From Albidovulum sp. (lineage in GTDB: Bacteria > Pseudomonadota > Alphaproteobacteria > Rhodobacterales > Rhodobacteraceae), in NCBI GenBank assembly GCA_020637635.1, contig JACKKB010000011.1, positions 71,378 to 135,377 of the forward strand: DNA of 64,000 nt, written 5' to 3'. The position numbers were made by a program, and so were the translations under genes. This document shows positions 6,684-14,561 of the stretch, piece after piece. The notes under the pieces were generated by a model that made no database searches, was not told where the DNA came from, and saw nothing but the letters and a program-made list of their open reading frames with translations. Position 1 is the first letter of the stretch. The number at the start of each line of letters is the position of its first letter.

Positions 6684-8540
6684 GTGACCGGGGAAGCGCT
6701 TCAGGGCCATGCCGTCATCCAGTCCTATCTGAAGAGCCTGACTGCTCAGCCGGGGGTCTACCGGATGCTCGATGCCGAAGGCCGGGTGCTCTATGTCGGC
6801 AAGGCGCGCAACCTGAAGGCGCGGGTGTCGAACTACGCGCGGCCCGCGGGCCATTCCGCGCGGATCGCGCGGATGATCCATGCCACGCGGTCGATGATGT
6901 TCCTGACCACGCGGACCGAGACCGAGGCGCTGCTTCTCGAGCAGAACCTGATCAAGCAGTTGAAGCCCTATTTCAACGTCCTCCTGCGCGACGACAAGTC
7001 GTTCCCGAATATCCTCGTGTCGCATGAGCACGCCTTCGCGCAGATCAAGAAGCACCGCGGGGCGAAGAAGGAAAAGGGCAACTACTATGGCCCCTTTGCC
7101 AGCGCCGGCGCGGTCGGGCGGACGCTGAACCAGCTGCAGAAGGTGTTCTTGCTGCGCAACTGCTCGGACGCGGTCTTCCAGAGCCGCACGCGGCCCTGCC
7201 TGCTCTATCAGATCAAGCGTTGCAGCGCGCCCTGCGTCGGGTTCATCGATGCCGAAGGCTATGGCGCGCTCGTCGCCGATGCCGAACGCTTCCTGCAGGG
7301 CAAGACGACCGAGGTTCAGGCCCAGCTGGCCGGGCAGATGGCGGCAGCCTCCGAGGCGCTGGAGTTCGAGCGGGCGGCGGCGCTCAGGGACCGGATCAAG
7401 GCGCTGACGCAGGTGCAGTCGGCCCAGGGCATCAACCCGCGCGGCGTGGCCGAGGCGGATGTCGTGGCGCTGCATCTCGAGGGCGGTCAGGCCTGCGTGC
7501 AGGTTTTCTTCATCCGCGCCAACCAGAGCTGGGGCAACCGCGACTTCTATCCCAAGACCGGCTCGGGCGCCGAGGCGCCCGAGGTGCTCGAGGCCTTTCT
7601 CGGCCAGTTCTACGCCGACAAGGAGCCACCGCGGCTCATCCTTCTGTCGCATCCGATCGAGGATGAGGACCTGATGACCGCGCTCTTGTCGGAGCGGGCC
7701 GGACGGCGGGTGGAGATAGCGGTGCCGCAGAGGGGCGAAAAGGCCGAACTGGTCGAGAACGCGGCCCGCAACGCCCGCGAGAGCCTTGCCCGCAAGATGA
7801 GCGAGAGCGCGGCGCAATCGAAGCTTCTGGAGGGGCTCGCCGATGCCTTCGACCTCGACGGCCCGCCGCGCCGGATCGAGGTCTACGACAACTCCCACAT
7901 CATGGGCACCAACGCCGTCGGCGGGATGGTGGTCGCGGGTCCCGAGGGGTTCGTGAAGAGCCAGTACCGCAAGTTCAACATCAAGGGCACCGAGCTGACA
8001 CCGGGCGACGATTTCGGCATGATGAAGGAGGTTCTCACGCGGCGGTTCCAGCGGCTCCTGAAGGAGGATCCCGACCGCTCGACCGAAGCCTGGCCGGATC
8101 TTCTGTTGATCGATGGCGGCGCGGGGCAGGTCTCTGCCGTGATGGAGATCATGGAAGACCTCGGGGTCGAGGACATCGCCGTGATCGGGGTCGCGAAAGG
8201 GGTCGACCGAGACGCCGGGAAGGAGGAATTCCACCGCCCCGGCAAGTCCCCCTTCGCGCTGCCGCACAATTCGCCGGTCCTCTATTTCGTGCAGCGGCTC
8301 CGCGACGAGGCGCATCGTTGGGCCATCGGCGCCCATCGGGCCAAACGGGCCAAGGCCGTGGGGGCAACGCCGCTCGACGAGGTTCCGGGGGTCGGCGCGG
8401 CGCGCAAGCGCGCGCTCCTCCGGCATTTCGGATCGGCCAAGGCGGTGGCGCGGGCAGGGCTGGAAGACCTCAAGGCGGTCGAGGGGATTTCGGCAGCGAC
8501 TGCGCAGGTGATCCATGATTTCTTCCATCCGGGCCAATAG
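6684..8540 (+). CDS. uvrC: UvrABC system protein C
   Basis: 618 aa from the GTG at 6684, which has a strong GGAGGGG site seven bases upstream; an upstream in-frame ATG at 6591 has none and would add 31 unconserved residues. It makes the dual incisions in nucleotide excision repair. Domains in order: GIY-YIG nuclease (PGVYRMLDAEGRVLYVGKAR near residue 22), the Cys cluster region CLLYQIKRCSAPCVG, a UVR motif contacting UvrB (LEFERAAALRDRI), the RNase H-like endonuclease (RIEVYDNSHIMGTNAVGG, LLIDGGAGQ), and two C-terminal helix-hairpin-helix motifs (VPGVGAARKRALL). Length and residues are normal. It is followed by an accessory segment instead of directly by pgsA. Confidence 0.97.
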   Translation: MTGEALQGHAVIQSYLKSLTAQPGVYRMLDAEGRVLYVGKARNLKARVSNYARPAGHSARIARMIHATRSMMFLTTRTETEALLLEQNLIKQLKPYFNVLLRDDKSFPNILVSHEHAFAQIKKHRGAKKEKGNYYGPFASAGAVGRTLNQLQKVFLLRNCSDAVFQSRTRPCLLYQIKRCSAPCVGFIDAEGYGALVADAERFLQGKTTEVQAQLAGQMAAASEALEFERAAALRDRIKALTQVQSAQGINPRGVAEADVVALHLEGGQACVQVFFIRANQSWGNRDFYPKTGSGAEAPEVLEAFLGQFYADKEPPRLILLSHPIEDEDLMTALLSERAGRRVEIAVPQRGEKAELVENAARNARESLARKMSESAAQSKLLEGLADAFDLDGPPRRIEVYDNSHIMGTNAVGGMVVAGPEGFVKSQYRKFNIKGTELTPGDDFGMMKEVLTRRFQRLLKEDPDRSTEAWPDLLLIDGGAGQVSAVMEIMEDLGVEDIAVIGVAKGVDRDAGKEEFHRPGKSPFALPHNSPVLYFVQRLRDEAHRWAIGAHRAKRAKAVGATPLDEVPGVGAARKRALLRHFGSAKAVARAGLEDLKAVEGISAATAQVIHDFFHPGQ

Positions 8541-8549
8541 GAGGCGCGA

Positions 8550-8795
8550 CTGAGACAGGCTGACGAGAACAGGTGCCCGGTCTGCGAGGATGCGAATGGC
8601 TCGCATTGCGATAGCTGCCGAACCAGCGGCGACTGATACGGGTATCAGTGCAGCAGATGCGGCGATTACGAAATCAGCAGGACGGCGCGGGTCGACTGGT
8701 TCCGGTCTCCCCGAAGAGCCCTGACGGCCCTTCAGCGCGCGGCCCTGTCCCATCGGTCGAGAACCGCTTCGCAAGGGGGCGAACGGGTTGTCGTC
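8550..8795 (+). pseudogene. Zinc-ribbon N-terminal part of the deoxyribosyltransferase-like gene, cut by in-frame TGA
   Basis: Upstream of and in frame with the gene at 8796, the sequence reads RCPVCEDANGSHCDSC, then a TGA at 8634-8636, then YGYQCSRCGDYEISRTARVD and ALTALQRAALSHRSR. This matches the usual N-terminus of the family (two Cys pairs of a zinc ribbon, then a short helical linker). The only break is the single TGA, one C-to-T change from CGA (Arg). The frame opens with CTG at 8550, placed five bases after a perfect AGGAGG that overlaps the uvrC stop; no ATG/GTG/TTG exists in this frame upstream of the TGA. A perfect palindrome CTGATAC-GG-GTATCAG (8633-8648) spans the stop. Most likely a nonsense mutation in a formerly full-length gene of about 330 codons. 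Confidence 0.6.
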
Positions 8796-9539
8796 ATGTC
8801 TGACTGGCTCGACCATTTCGTTCAGAACGCCAGACTGCCTGGCGCCCCCGAGCAACTTGCGAACCTCATTCGTCGGATCGGCGAGTGCATGGCCGAAACA
8901 GGCGACGGCTTTCCCTGCGATGTCGTGACCGAGACTGCCGTCGTCGGTGCGTTCAGCAAGGAGATGCTTCAGCAGCTTTGTCGGGATGCGGAAGAGGCGG
9001 GACTGATCCGCAGGTTTGGCGTGACGTCGCTCGGCCAGGTCCCGGGGCGTGGCTCTCTGAGTGTGCCGGTCTATGGCCTGACGCTCCAAGGCTGGGATCG
9101 CTTTGAGGCCGAGCGCAAGGGCGGATTCTCCGGGCGCTACGGGTTTCTCGCGATGAAGTTCGCAGACGGCATTCTGGACGGCTTAGCCGAAACGACCATC
9201 AAGCCGGCGGTCAAGCGCGGCACGGGCCATGACCTTGTCGATCTTCGCGTTGTCCCGCGCGCAGGAATCATCGACAACATCATGCGGCAACAGATACGCG
9301 ACGCGGCCTTCGTCCTGGCGGACCTGACGCATGACAATTTTGGTGCCTATCGGGAAGCCGGCTATGCTGAGGGCCTCGGGAAACCCGTGATCTATCTTTG
9401 CGAGCAGTCGAAGTCTGACAGCAAGAGGACTCATTTCGACACAAACCACTGCACGACCGTCCTTTGGGAGGCGGGCGCCGTAGATCGCTTCGAGACTCAG
9501 CTGATTGCGACGCTCAGGCGGTCGCTAAATCTCTTCTGA
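8796..9539 (+). CDS. Nucleoside 2-deoxyribosyltransferase-like protein (N-terminally shortened)
   Basis: 247 aa if translation starts at the ATG at 8796, which has only a weak, distant ribosome-binding site (AAGGGGG about 17 bases upstream). The N-terminal half (LPGAPEQLANLIRRIGE..., CRDAEEAGLI) is the helical sensor-like part of the family. The C-terminal half is a deoxyribosyltransferase/TIR-like Rossmannoid domain: FLAMKFADGILDGL, DNIMRQQIRDAAFVLADLTHDNFGAYREAGYAEGLGKPVIYLCEQ and HFDTNHCTTVLW. Such domains act on nucleosides or nucleotides and occur in several defence proteins; the substrate here is unknown. It sits between uvrC and pgsA, where related genomes usually have nothing. Confidence 0.7.
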   Translation: MSDWLDHFVQNARLPGAPEQLANLIRRIGECMAETGDGFPCDVVTETAVVGAFSKEMLQQLCRDAEEAGLIRRFGVTSLGQVPGRGSLSVPVYGLTLQGWDRFEAERKGGFSGRYGFLAMKFADGILDGLAETTIKPAVKRGTGHDLVDLRVVPRAGIIDNIMRQQIRDAAFVLADLTHDNFGAYREAGYAEGLGKPVIYLCEQSKSDSKRTHFDTNHCTTVLWEAGAVDRFETQLIATLRRSLNLF

Positions 9540-9645
9540 ACCACCCGTATCTGCCGCGGAATCGGGGCCGGGTCCGCCGTCGGCACGGCCATATGCGTGG
9601 CGCGTTCGATTTCCATGCGGCCATCGAAGTCTGCGCCGGACGGCG

Positions 9646-9858
9646 GTGCAACCGCCGGGCCGGGCGCTTGCCCGGGTTGCGCTCGCCGCAGGTTGCGCCG
9701 ACCAGTCCCGCATCGGCCGCGCGGCGCGTCGCGCGACGGGATGCTCGCCGGCCCGTCTCGATGCGCTGATCGAGACCGAGGAGCCGGCCTGGCGCGACCG
9801 GCTGATCGGAGCCCGGTTCTGCGGGTGCACGCACCCCTCTTCCCCCGCTCCGATGCAT
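9646..9858 (+). pseudogene. Degenerate C-terminal fragment of an AraC-family regulator
   Basis: In the 335-nt gap between the deoxyribosyltransferase-like gene and pgsA, one plus-strand frame reads ALARVALAAGCADQSRIGRA followed by ARRATGCSPARLDALIETEE and RDRLIGARF. This is the second helix-turn-helix and C-terminus of an AraC/XylS-type regulator (expected A..AGYADQSHLSRAFRRATG.SP). The N-terminal part, a start codon with a ribosome-binding site, and the expected stop after GARF are all missing, so it is a remnant. I see nothing else convincing in 9540-9874. Confidence 0.5.
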
Positions 9859-9874
9859 CCGCTACTCATGCGCT

Positions 9875-10552
9875 ATGACCTGGACGATCCCCAACCTGCT
9901 GACGGTCATTCGTCTTGTCGCCGCGCCTGGCGTGGCGGTCATGTTCCTTTACTTCCATCGGCCGCTCGCGGACTGGTTCGCGCTGGCGCTTTTCGTCGGT
10001 GCGGCGATCACGGACTATTTCGACGGCTACCTCGCCCGGCTGTGGAAGCAGGAATCCAAGTTCGGGGCCATGCTCGACCCGATTGCCGACAAGGCCATGG
10101 TGGTGATCGCGATCATGATCCTCACCGGCTACAACGGCATGAACGCCTGGCTGATCCTGCCCGCCACGGTCATCCTCTTCCGCGAGGTCTTCGTTTCGGG
10201 CCTGCGCGAGTTTCTCGGCGCGCGGGCCGGCACGCTCAAGGTGACGCCGCTCGCGAAGTGGAAGACCACCGCGCAGATGGTGGCGATCGCGGTCCTTTTC
10301 CTTGCGACCGGGCTCGACCATCTCGAAGGGATCGCCCGGCGCGGGCTGACGACCGAGCAATATGCAAATCTGGTGTCCCAGGGGCTCGCCGATCCGATAC
10401 GGTCCTGCGGCATCAGGGGCTGTTCGTCCTATGCGACGATCGCGGGCTTCGCGCTCATGTGGATCGCGGCGGCGCTCACCTTCCTCACGGGCTGGGACTA
10501 TTTCAAGCGCGCGCTGCCCTTCCTGCGCGACAATGACAAGGAAGGCAGATGA
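9875..10552 (+). CDS. pgsA: CDP-diacylglycerol--glycerol-3-phosphate 3-phosphatidyltransferase
   Basis: 225 aa integral inner-membrane enzyme; makes phosphatidylglycerophosphate from CDP-diacylglycerol and glycerol 3-phosphate, the committed step to phosphatidylglycerol and cardiolipin. The CDP-alcohol phosphatidyltransferase signature D-x2-DG-x2-AR-x8-G-x3-D-x3-D is complete at about residues 49-76 (DYFDGYLAR...GAMLDPIAD). Starts MTWTIPNLLTVIRL, the usual N-terminus. Several membrane helices follow, and a loop with three Cys (CGIRGCSSY) lies before the last helix. Its end overlaps moaD by four bases. Confidence 0.95.
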   Translation: MTWTIPNLLTVIRLVAAPGVAVMFLYFHRPLADWFALALFVGAAITDYFDGYLARLWKQESKFGAMLDPIADKAMVVIAIMILTGYNGMNAWLILPATVILFREVFVSGLREFLGARAGTLKVTPLAKWKTTAQMVAIAVLFLATGLDHLEGIARRGLTTEQYANLVSQGLADPIRSCGIRGCSSYATIAGFALMWIAAALTFLTGWDYFKRALPFLRDNDKEGR

Positions 10553-10797
10553 TCACCGTCCTCTATTTCGCCTGGGTGCGCGAGCGGATCGGGCTGCCGC
10601 GCGAGCGGATCGAAAGCTCGGCCAAGACCGTGGCCGAACTGGTCGAGGAGCTGAAGGCGCGCGAAGAGCGCTATGCGGCGGCCTTCGCCGATCTGAAGGC
10701 GCTGCGCGTCGCGCTCGATCAGGAGCTGGCGGATTTCACGGCGCCGCTCGCCGGGGTGCGCGAGATCGCGTTCTTCCCGCCGATGACGGGGGGCTGA
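10549..10797 (+). CDS. moaD: Molybdopterin synthase small subunit (sulfur carrier)
   Basis: 82 aa, ubiquitin-like fold, ending in the required Gly-Gly (PPMTGG) that is adenylated and thiocarboxylated by MoeB so that sulfur can be passed to precursor Z in the MoaD-MoaE complex. Starts MITVLYFAWVRERIG. The ATGA overlap with pgsA and the two-base gap to moaE place it in a pgsA-moaD-moaE operon. Confidence 0.95.
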   Translation: MITVLYFAWVRERIGLPRERIESSAKTVAELVEELKAREERYAAAFADLKALRVALDQELADFTAPLAGVREIAFFPPMTGG

Positions 10798-10799
10798 GG

Positions 10800-11240
10800 A
10801 TGCGCGTAAGCGTTCAGGCCGAACCGTTCGATTTCGGCGCCGAATGCGCGGATTTCGGCCGGGGCGGGCGCGATGTCGGCGCGGTCGTCAGTTTTCTTGG
10901 CGTCGTGCGCGACGACAGCGGCGCGCTGAAGCGCATGGAGGTCGAGCACTACCCCGGCATGACCGAACGGGCGATCACCGAGATCGCCGAGGAGGCGCGT
11001 CGGCGCTGGGACCTGGCCGACCTTCTCGTCATCCATCGCCACGGCGCGCTCCTGCCGGGCGAGCCGATCATGATGGTGGCCACCGCCGCGCGCCACCGCG
11101 CCGCTGCCTTCGAGGCGGCCGAGTTCCTGATGGACTATCTCAAGTCCCGCGCGCCCTTCTGGAAGAAGGAAACCGGCACGGATGGTTCCCGATGGGTCGC
11201 GGCGAGGGATGAGGACGAGGACGCTCTGGCGCGGTGGTAG
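10800..11240 (+). CDS. moaE: Molybdopterin synthase catalytic subunit
   Basis: 146 aa; converts precursor Z to molybdopterin with sulfur from MoaD. Conserved VGAVVSFLGVVRDDS near residue 25, MEVEHYPGMTERAI, VIHRHGALLPGEPIMMVA and the active-site lysine stretch APFWKKE are present. The ATG at 10800 lies two bases after the moaD stop. Last gene of the operon. Confidence 0.95.
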   Translation: MRVSVQAEPFDFGAECADFGRGGRDVGAVVSFLGVVRDDSGALKRMEVEHYPGMTERAITEIAEEARRRWDLADLLVIHRHGALLPGEPIMMVATAARHRAAAFEAAEFLMDYLKSRAPFWKKETGTDGSRWVAARDEDEDALARW

Positions 11241-11268
11241 GGGGCGCAGATCGGGCCGTCCGGTCAGA

Positions 11269-11670
11269 TCAGCGCAGCACCCAGAGATTTGGTCGCGCCT
11301 TCCCGTCCCGGTACATCCGCAGCTCTTTCTTGCTGACGCGCTCAACCTGGAAGCAGGCGTGGCCATCACCCCAGTTTTCGCACCACTGGCCGTTTTCGAC
11401 GTACCATTTTGACTTGAAGTCTGCCCCGCCGGACTTGCCCGCGATGACGCCCTTCTTCTTCTTGCCGTCGAAGGCGCTGTAGGCCTGGACCCACTTTTCT
11501 CCCTGATCCGTCTTGCCGTCGATCGTGGAACCGGGAATCGTCGCCAGCAGTTCGTCCTCGGACATGAACGTCTGTGCCGCGACCGGGGTCGCGAAAAGGA
11601 AGAGCGATGCGGCGAGCGCCGCGGAGGGCATGAGGCAGGCGGAGAGCTGTCGGCGCATGGTCCTCAACAT
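11269..11670 (-). CDS. Small secreted protein, DUF995-like
   Basis: 133 aa from the ATG at 11670, which has AGGGAG seven bases upstream; a second Met four codons later is possible. The N-terminus is a Sec signal peptide (basic residues, then LMPSAALAASLFLFATPVAA, cleavage after AQA/AQ near residue 30). The mature part has a KWVQAYSAFDGKKKKGVI strand, WYVENGQWCENWGDGHACFQV with two cysteines likely forming a disulfide, and a conserved Trp near the end. The pattern resembles DUF995-type periplasmic proteins; the role is unknown. It converges with moaE. Confidence 0.65.
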   Translation of the reverse strand: MLRTMRRQLSACLMPSAALAASLFLFATPVAAQTFMSEDELLATIPGSTIDGKTDQGEKWVQAYSAFDGKKKKGVIAGKSGGADFKSKWYVENGQWCENWGDGHACFQVERVSKKELRMYRDGKARPNLWVLR

Positions 11671-11778
11671 CGAAGAACTCCCTGAAATCTGTGGCCGGCA
11701 CACCCCGCCGGCGATCGACGCATGACTGCCGCGCCGATCCAAAGATACTCCCGAATCCGAGTCGCTCCTACGCCGTCG

Positions 11779-12105
11779 TCAGGCCTTGCTCACCCGCTCG
11801 ATATAGGCGCGCAGTTCTTCGGCCTCGTGGCGCGCATCGCGCAGGCCATCCATCGCGGCGCGCAGTTCCGCCTCGGTCTGGGAGAGCTTGTTGGTCAGTT
11901 CGGCCTCGCGCCGTTCGAGATAGGCGATGGCCTGGTCGCGGGTTTCCTCGGCCTCGTGCAGATCACGCGCCATCTTGTCGAGCTCGCCCATCTCGGTCTG
12001 GGTGACGCGCGTCAGGCGGTGCAGCAGCCAGCAGGTGAACCAGCCGAGCGCAAAGGCCACGAACAGGATGACGGCGGTCGCAACGATGAATTCTGTTCTG
12101 TTCAT
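11779..12105 (-). CDS. Single-pass membrane protein with coiled-coil tail
   Basis: 108 aa. Residues 6-29 (FIVATAVILFVAFALGWFTCWL) are one transmembrane helix; residues about 40-105 are heptad-rich and highly charged (ELDKMARDLHEAEETRDQAI), a coiled coil predicted on the cytoplasmic side. No known domain. The arrangement suits an envelope or division-related scaffold, but that is only inference. Downstream of the OmpA-like gene on the same strand with a 53-nt gap. Confidence 0.75.
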   Translation of the reverse strand: MNRTEFIVATAVILFVAFALGWFTCWLLHRLTRVTQTEMGELDKMARDLHEAEETRDQAIAYLERREAELTNKLSQTEAELRAAMDGLRDARHEAEELRAYIERVSKA

Positions 12106-12158
12106 GGCGCTGCTTTCGTTCTTTCGGTGCCGAGGGTCAAGCCCCGTGCAGGGCGGCG

Positions 12159-14495
12159 TCAGTTGCTCTTTTGCGGGCGGGGTCGCGGGCGCACGGTCTC
12201 GGGCCCGGGGGTCAGGACCGGAAGCCCGGAGGGCTCTGCCGCGGTGTCGCCGGCGGGCGCGGCAGCGGGTGCCGGCTCCACGCTCGGCTCCACGCCCGGC
12301 TCCGGGGTGGTCGCGGTTGCCGTCCCATCGCCCGACCCGGCTGTTTCATCCGGCGGGCCGAGCTCGTCGCCCGAGCCGAGATCGGTTCCGGCACTGGCTC
12401 CTCCGGTGGCGAAATCGCCCGATGCCCCGTCCCCCGAACCTGCGTCGCCAGAACCTGCGTCCCCCGAACCTGCGTCCCCCGAACCTGCGTCGCCCGAACC
12501 TGCGTCGACTGAGCCTGTGTCGGCAGAGCCCGCGTCCGCGGGAAGCGCGGTCTGCGAGGTCGCAGTACCGGCCGCTTCGCCCGCCGTTTCGCTGGCGGCC
12601 CCGGGGGCGGCCTCGGGGGCGGTCTCGGTGGCGGTGCCGGCCTCGGGAGTGCCGGTGGTCGTCAGCAGGCGGAACTCGATGCGCCGGTTCGCCTCGCGCC
12701 CGGCTTCGGTGCCGTTGTCGGCGATCGGGTTCTCTTCACCGTAGCCGACCGCGGTGAGGTTGCCGGTCAGCACCCGGCGATCCATGAGCGAGGTCAGCAC
12801 CGCCTGGGCGCGGTCGCGGCTCAGCGCGAGGTTCATCTCCTCGCGGCCCTGGCTGTCGGTATAGCCGCCGATCTCCATCGGGAAATCCGTGCAATCCTTC
12901 ATCCGGGCGGCAACCTTGTCCAGTGTCTCGGCGGCGTCCGGCGTGATCTGCGCCGAGCCGGGCTCGAAATTGATCTTGTGGCTGGCGAGGATCGCGTTGA
13001 TCTCGGCGGCACATTCCTCGGCGGTGGGCAGGCCGAGAAGGGGATCGAGCTTGGGGTCGTAGCGGATCTCGAGCTTGAAGTTCGCGCCCTCGCCGAGCTT
13101 CGAGGACAGGATCCGGGCGGCCGCATCGCTGGCCCCCTGCGCGCCCGTGACGCCGGCGATGGTGACCAGATCGGGGCGGACCTTCGCGCTGCCGTCATGA
13201 AGCTCTCCGAGTGCCTCGAGGGCGGCAAGCAGACGCACGGCCCAGCCGCCGGGAAGATCGGGGGTGATGCGCATCGCCGGGGTGACATTGCTGCCGCCGA
13301 ACTTGGCGCGGGCGAAGTTCTCGACGGCGTCGCGCGTCAGCTCGCTGCCGATGCGGCCGCGCAAGGCGAGCCGGCCCTCGGCATCGAGCGTCGCGGTGAA
13401 TTCCGGAACCACCTCGGGCGTGTTGGCCTCGGCCGGTTTCGGCGTCAGCGTGGCGTGCAGCGAAAAGACCTCGGGCAGTCCCGATTCGAGTTCGCCCACC
13501 ACGCGGTCGAAGGTCGCCTGATCGACGCTCTCGGCCGCGATGAGCGAAATGTCGGCATCGGAATAGGTGATGGATCCGGCGCCAAGCTCTGCCAAGGCCT
13601 TCAGCCCGAGCGTTACCGCCTCGCTCCAGGCCGGGGTCGGCACGCCGAGCCCGATCGTGCAACTGGCGCCGGGCGCGCCCGCGGCCGCGGCGGCGGCAAG
13701 GATCTGGTCACGGGCCTGTTCGCTATCGGCCGCGCAGGCATCGAATCGCGGGCCGTCGGCGTCGATCAGGAACCGCAGCGTGAAGGGCGCGATGACCGGG
13801 CGCGGGGCGGAGATGTCGAGGGCCACGACGAGGCCCCTGGGCGTGGCCCGCTTCAGCCGGCTTTCAAGCCGCGCCTTTTCCTGCGGGCTGTCGGAGATCG
13901 CCGTGACCGCGACCTTGCCGGCGCTGATCGATATCTTCGAACGCGGCAGTTCCGCCAGCGCGCGAATGCCGTAGTCGACCGAGGCCTGCCAGTTGTCGGG
14001 CACCGGATGGGCAGCCGTCTCGAGCATGTCGATCACCTTGCCGGCTCCTGCCAGATCGCCGAGTTGCGCCACGAGCGCGTCATGCTGGGCGCCGTCGGGC
14101 ACGAGGCCGATAAGCGAGATGCCGTCGTCGTTTCGCAGGATCTCGACGGTGTAGTCGGGGGCCTTCAGGGCCTCGGCGTCGCTCACGCCCATCGCGTCGA
14201 TGAGCCGGTTCGAATCGACGACCGTGCCGGCGGCAGCGAGCGCGCGGAACCGCGCGGCCTCGGTGGGCGCGGTGCCGGTCAGCGTCAGCTGCAGCCCGTC
14301 GGCCTCGACCGCGGCCCAGTCGAACCCCTCGGCCTGGAGCACGGAATCGACCCCGTCGGCCGAGCGCTGTTCGACGACCGTCGCGGCCCAGCTTGCCGCG
14401 AGTAGGCTCAGGAGCGCCGCGACCACGAGCGTGGCGGGCAGCAGGATCGCGCGGGTCAGATAGCTGCGGGGCACGGGGGGCAGGGACAGCGGCAT
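12159..14495 (-). CDS. Large OmpA-family envelope protein with BON-like repeats and low-complexity tail
   Basis: 778 aa. A short cytoplasmic start and one membrane helix or signal anchor (residues about 12-38) are followed by several repeated alpha/beta units of BON type (e.g. VEADGLQLTLTGTAPTEAARFRAL), spanning to about residue 490. An OmpA/MotB peptidoglycan-binding domain follows (INFEPGSAQITPDAAETLDK, then GGYTDSQGREEMNLALSRDRAQAV, and NRRIEF). The last 160 residues are Ala/Gly/Ser/Asp/Pro-rich with a tandem pentapeptide (AGSGD). It likely links the inner membrane to the cell wall. Large OmpA-BON proteins are common in this group; the tail length is likely variable between strains. Confidence 0.85.
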   Translation of the reverse strand: MPLSLPPVPRSYLTRAILLPATLVVAALLSLLAASWAATVVEQRSADGVDSVLQAEGFDWAAVEADGLQLTLTGTAPTEAARFRALAAAGTVVDSNRLIDAMGVSDAEALKAPDYTVEILRNDDGISLIGLVPDGAQHDALVAQLGDLAGAGKVIDMLETAAHPVPDNWQASVDYGIRALAELPRSKISISAGKVAVTAISDSPQEKARLESRLKRATPRGLVVALDISAPRPVIAPFTLRFLIDADGPRFDACAADSEQARDQILAAAAAAGAPGASCTIGLGVPTPAWSEAVTLGLKALAELGAGSITYSDADISLIAAESVDQATFDRVVGELESGLPEVFSLHATLTPKPAEANTPEVVPEFTATLDAEGRLALRGRIGSELTRDAVENFARAKFGGSNVTPAMRITPDLPGGWAVRLLAALEALGELHDGSAKVRPDLVTIAGVTGAQGASDAAARILSSKLGEGANFKLEIRYDPKLDPLLGLPTAEECAAEINAILASHKINFEPGSAQITPDAAETLDKVAARMKDCTDFPMEIGGYTDSQGREEMNLALSRDRAQAVLTSLMDRRVLTGNLTAVGYGEENPIADNGTEAGREANRRIEFRLLTTTGTPEAGTATETAPEAAPGAASETAGEAAGTATSQTALPADAGSADTGSVDAGSGDAGSGDAGSGDAGSGDAGSGDGASGDFATGGASAGTDLGSGDELGPPDETAGSGDGTATATTPEPGVEPSVEPAPAAAPAGDTAAEPSGLPVLTPGPETVRPRPRPQKSN
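12433..12537 (-). repeat. Seven 15-bp tandem repeats encoding an AGSGD pentapeptide
   Basis: Unit of the type CCCGAACCTGCGTCC on the plus strand, repeated seven times; the first five copies differ by one to three bases and the last two are more diverged. On the coding (minus) strand it encodes an Ala/Val/Thr-Gly-Ser-Gly/Val/Ala-Asp series in the tail of the OmpA-like protein. The length (a multiple of three) keeps the frame, so copy number can change without disrupting the protein. Confidence 0.9.
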
Positions 14496-14561
14496 GAGTC
14501 TGCGAGCTTTCGCCGGTTACGCTAGGACCCAGCGTTTAGGGGCGGGCCCGGTGAGGTTCAA

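Noticed and set aside
8634..8636. TGA as a selenocysteine codon in the zinc ribbon
   Set aside because: The residue is not at a Cys position of the ribbon (family has Arg-like residue), the palindrome includes the TGA instead of lying after it, and no SECIS features were seen. A nonsense mutation is simpler.
6576..9089. Long minus-strand frame opposite uvrC
   Set aside because: Antisense shadow of uvrC with no domain pattern.
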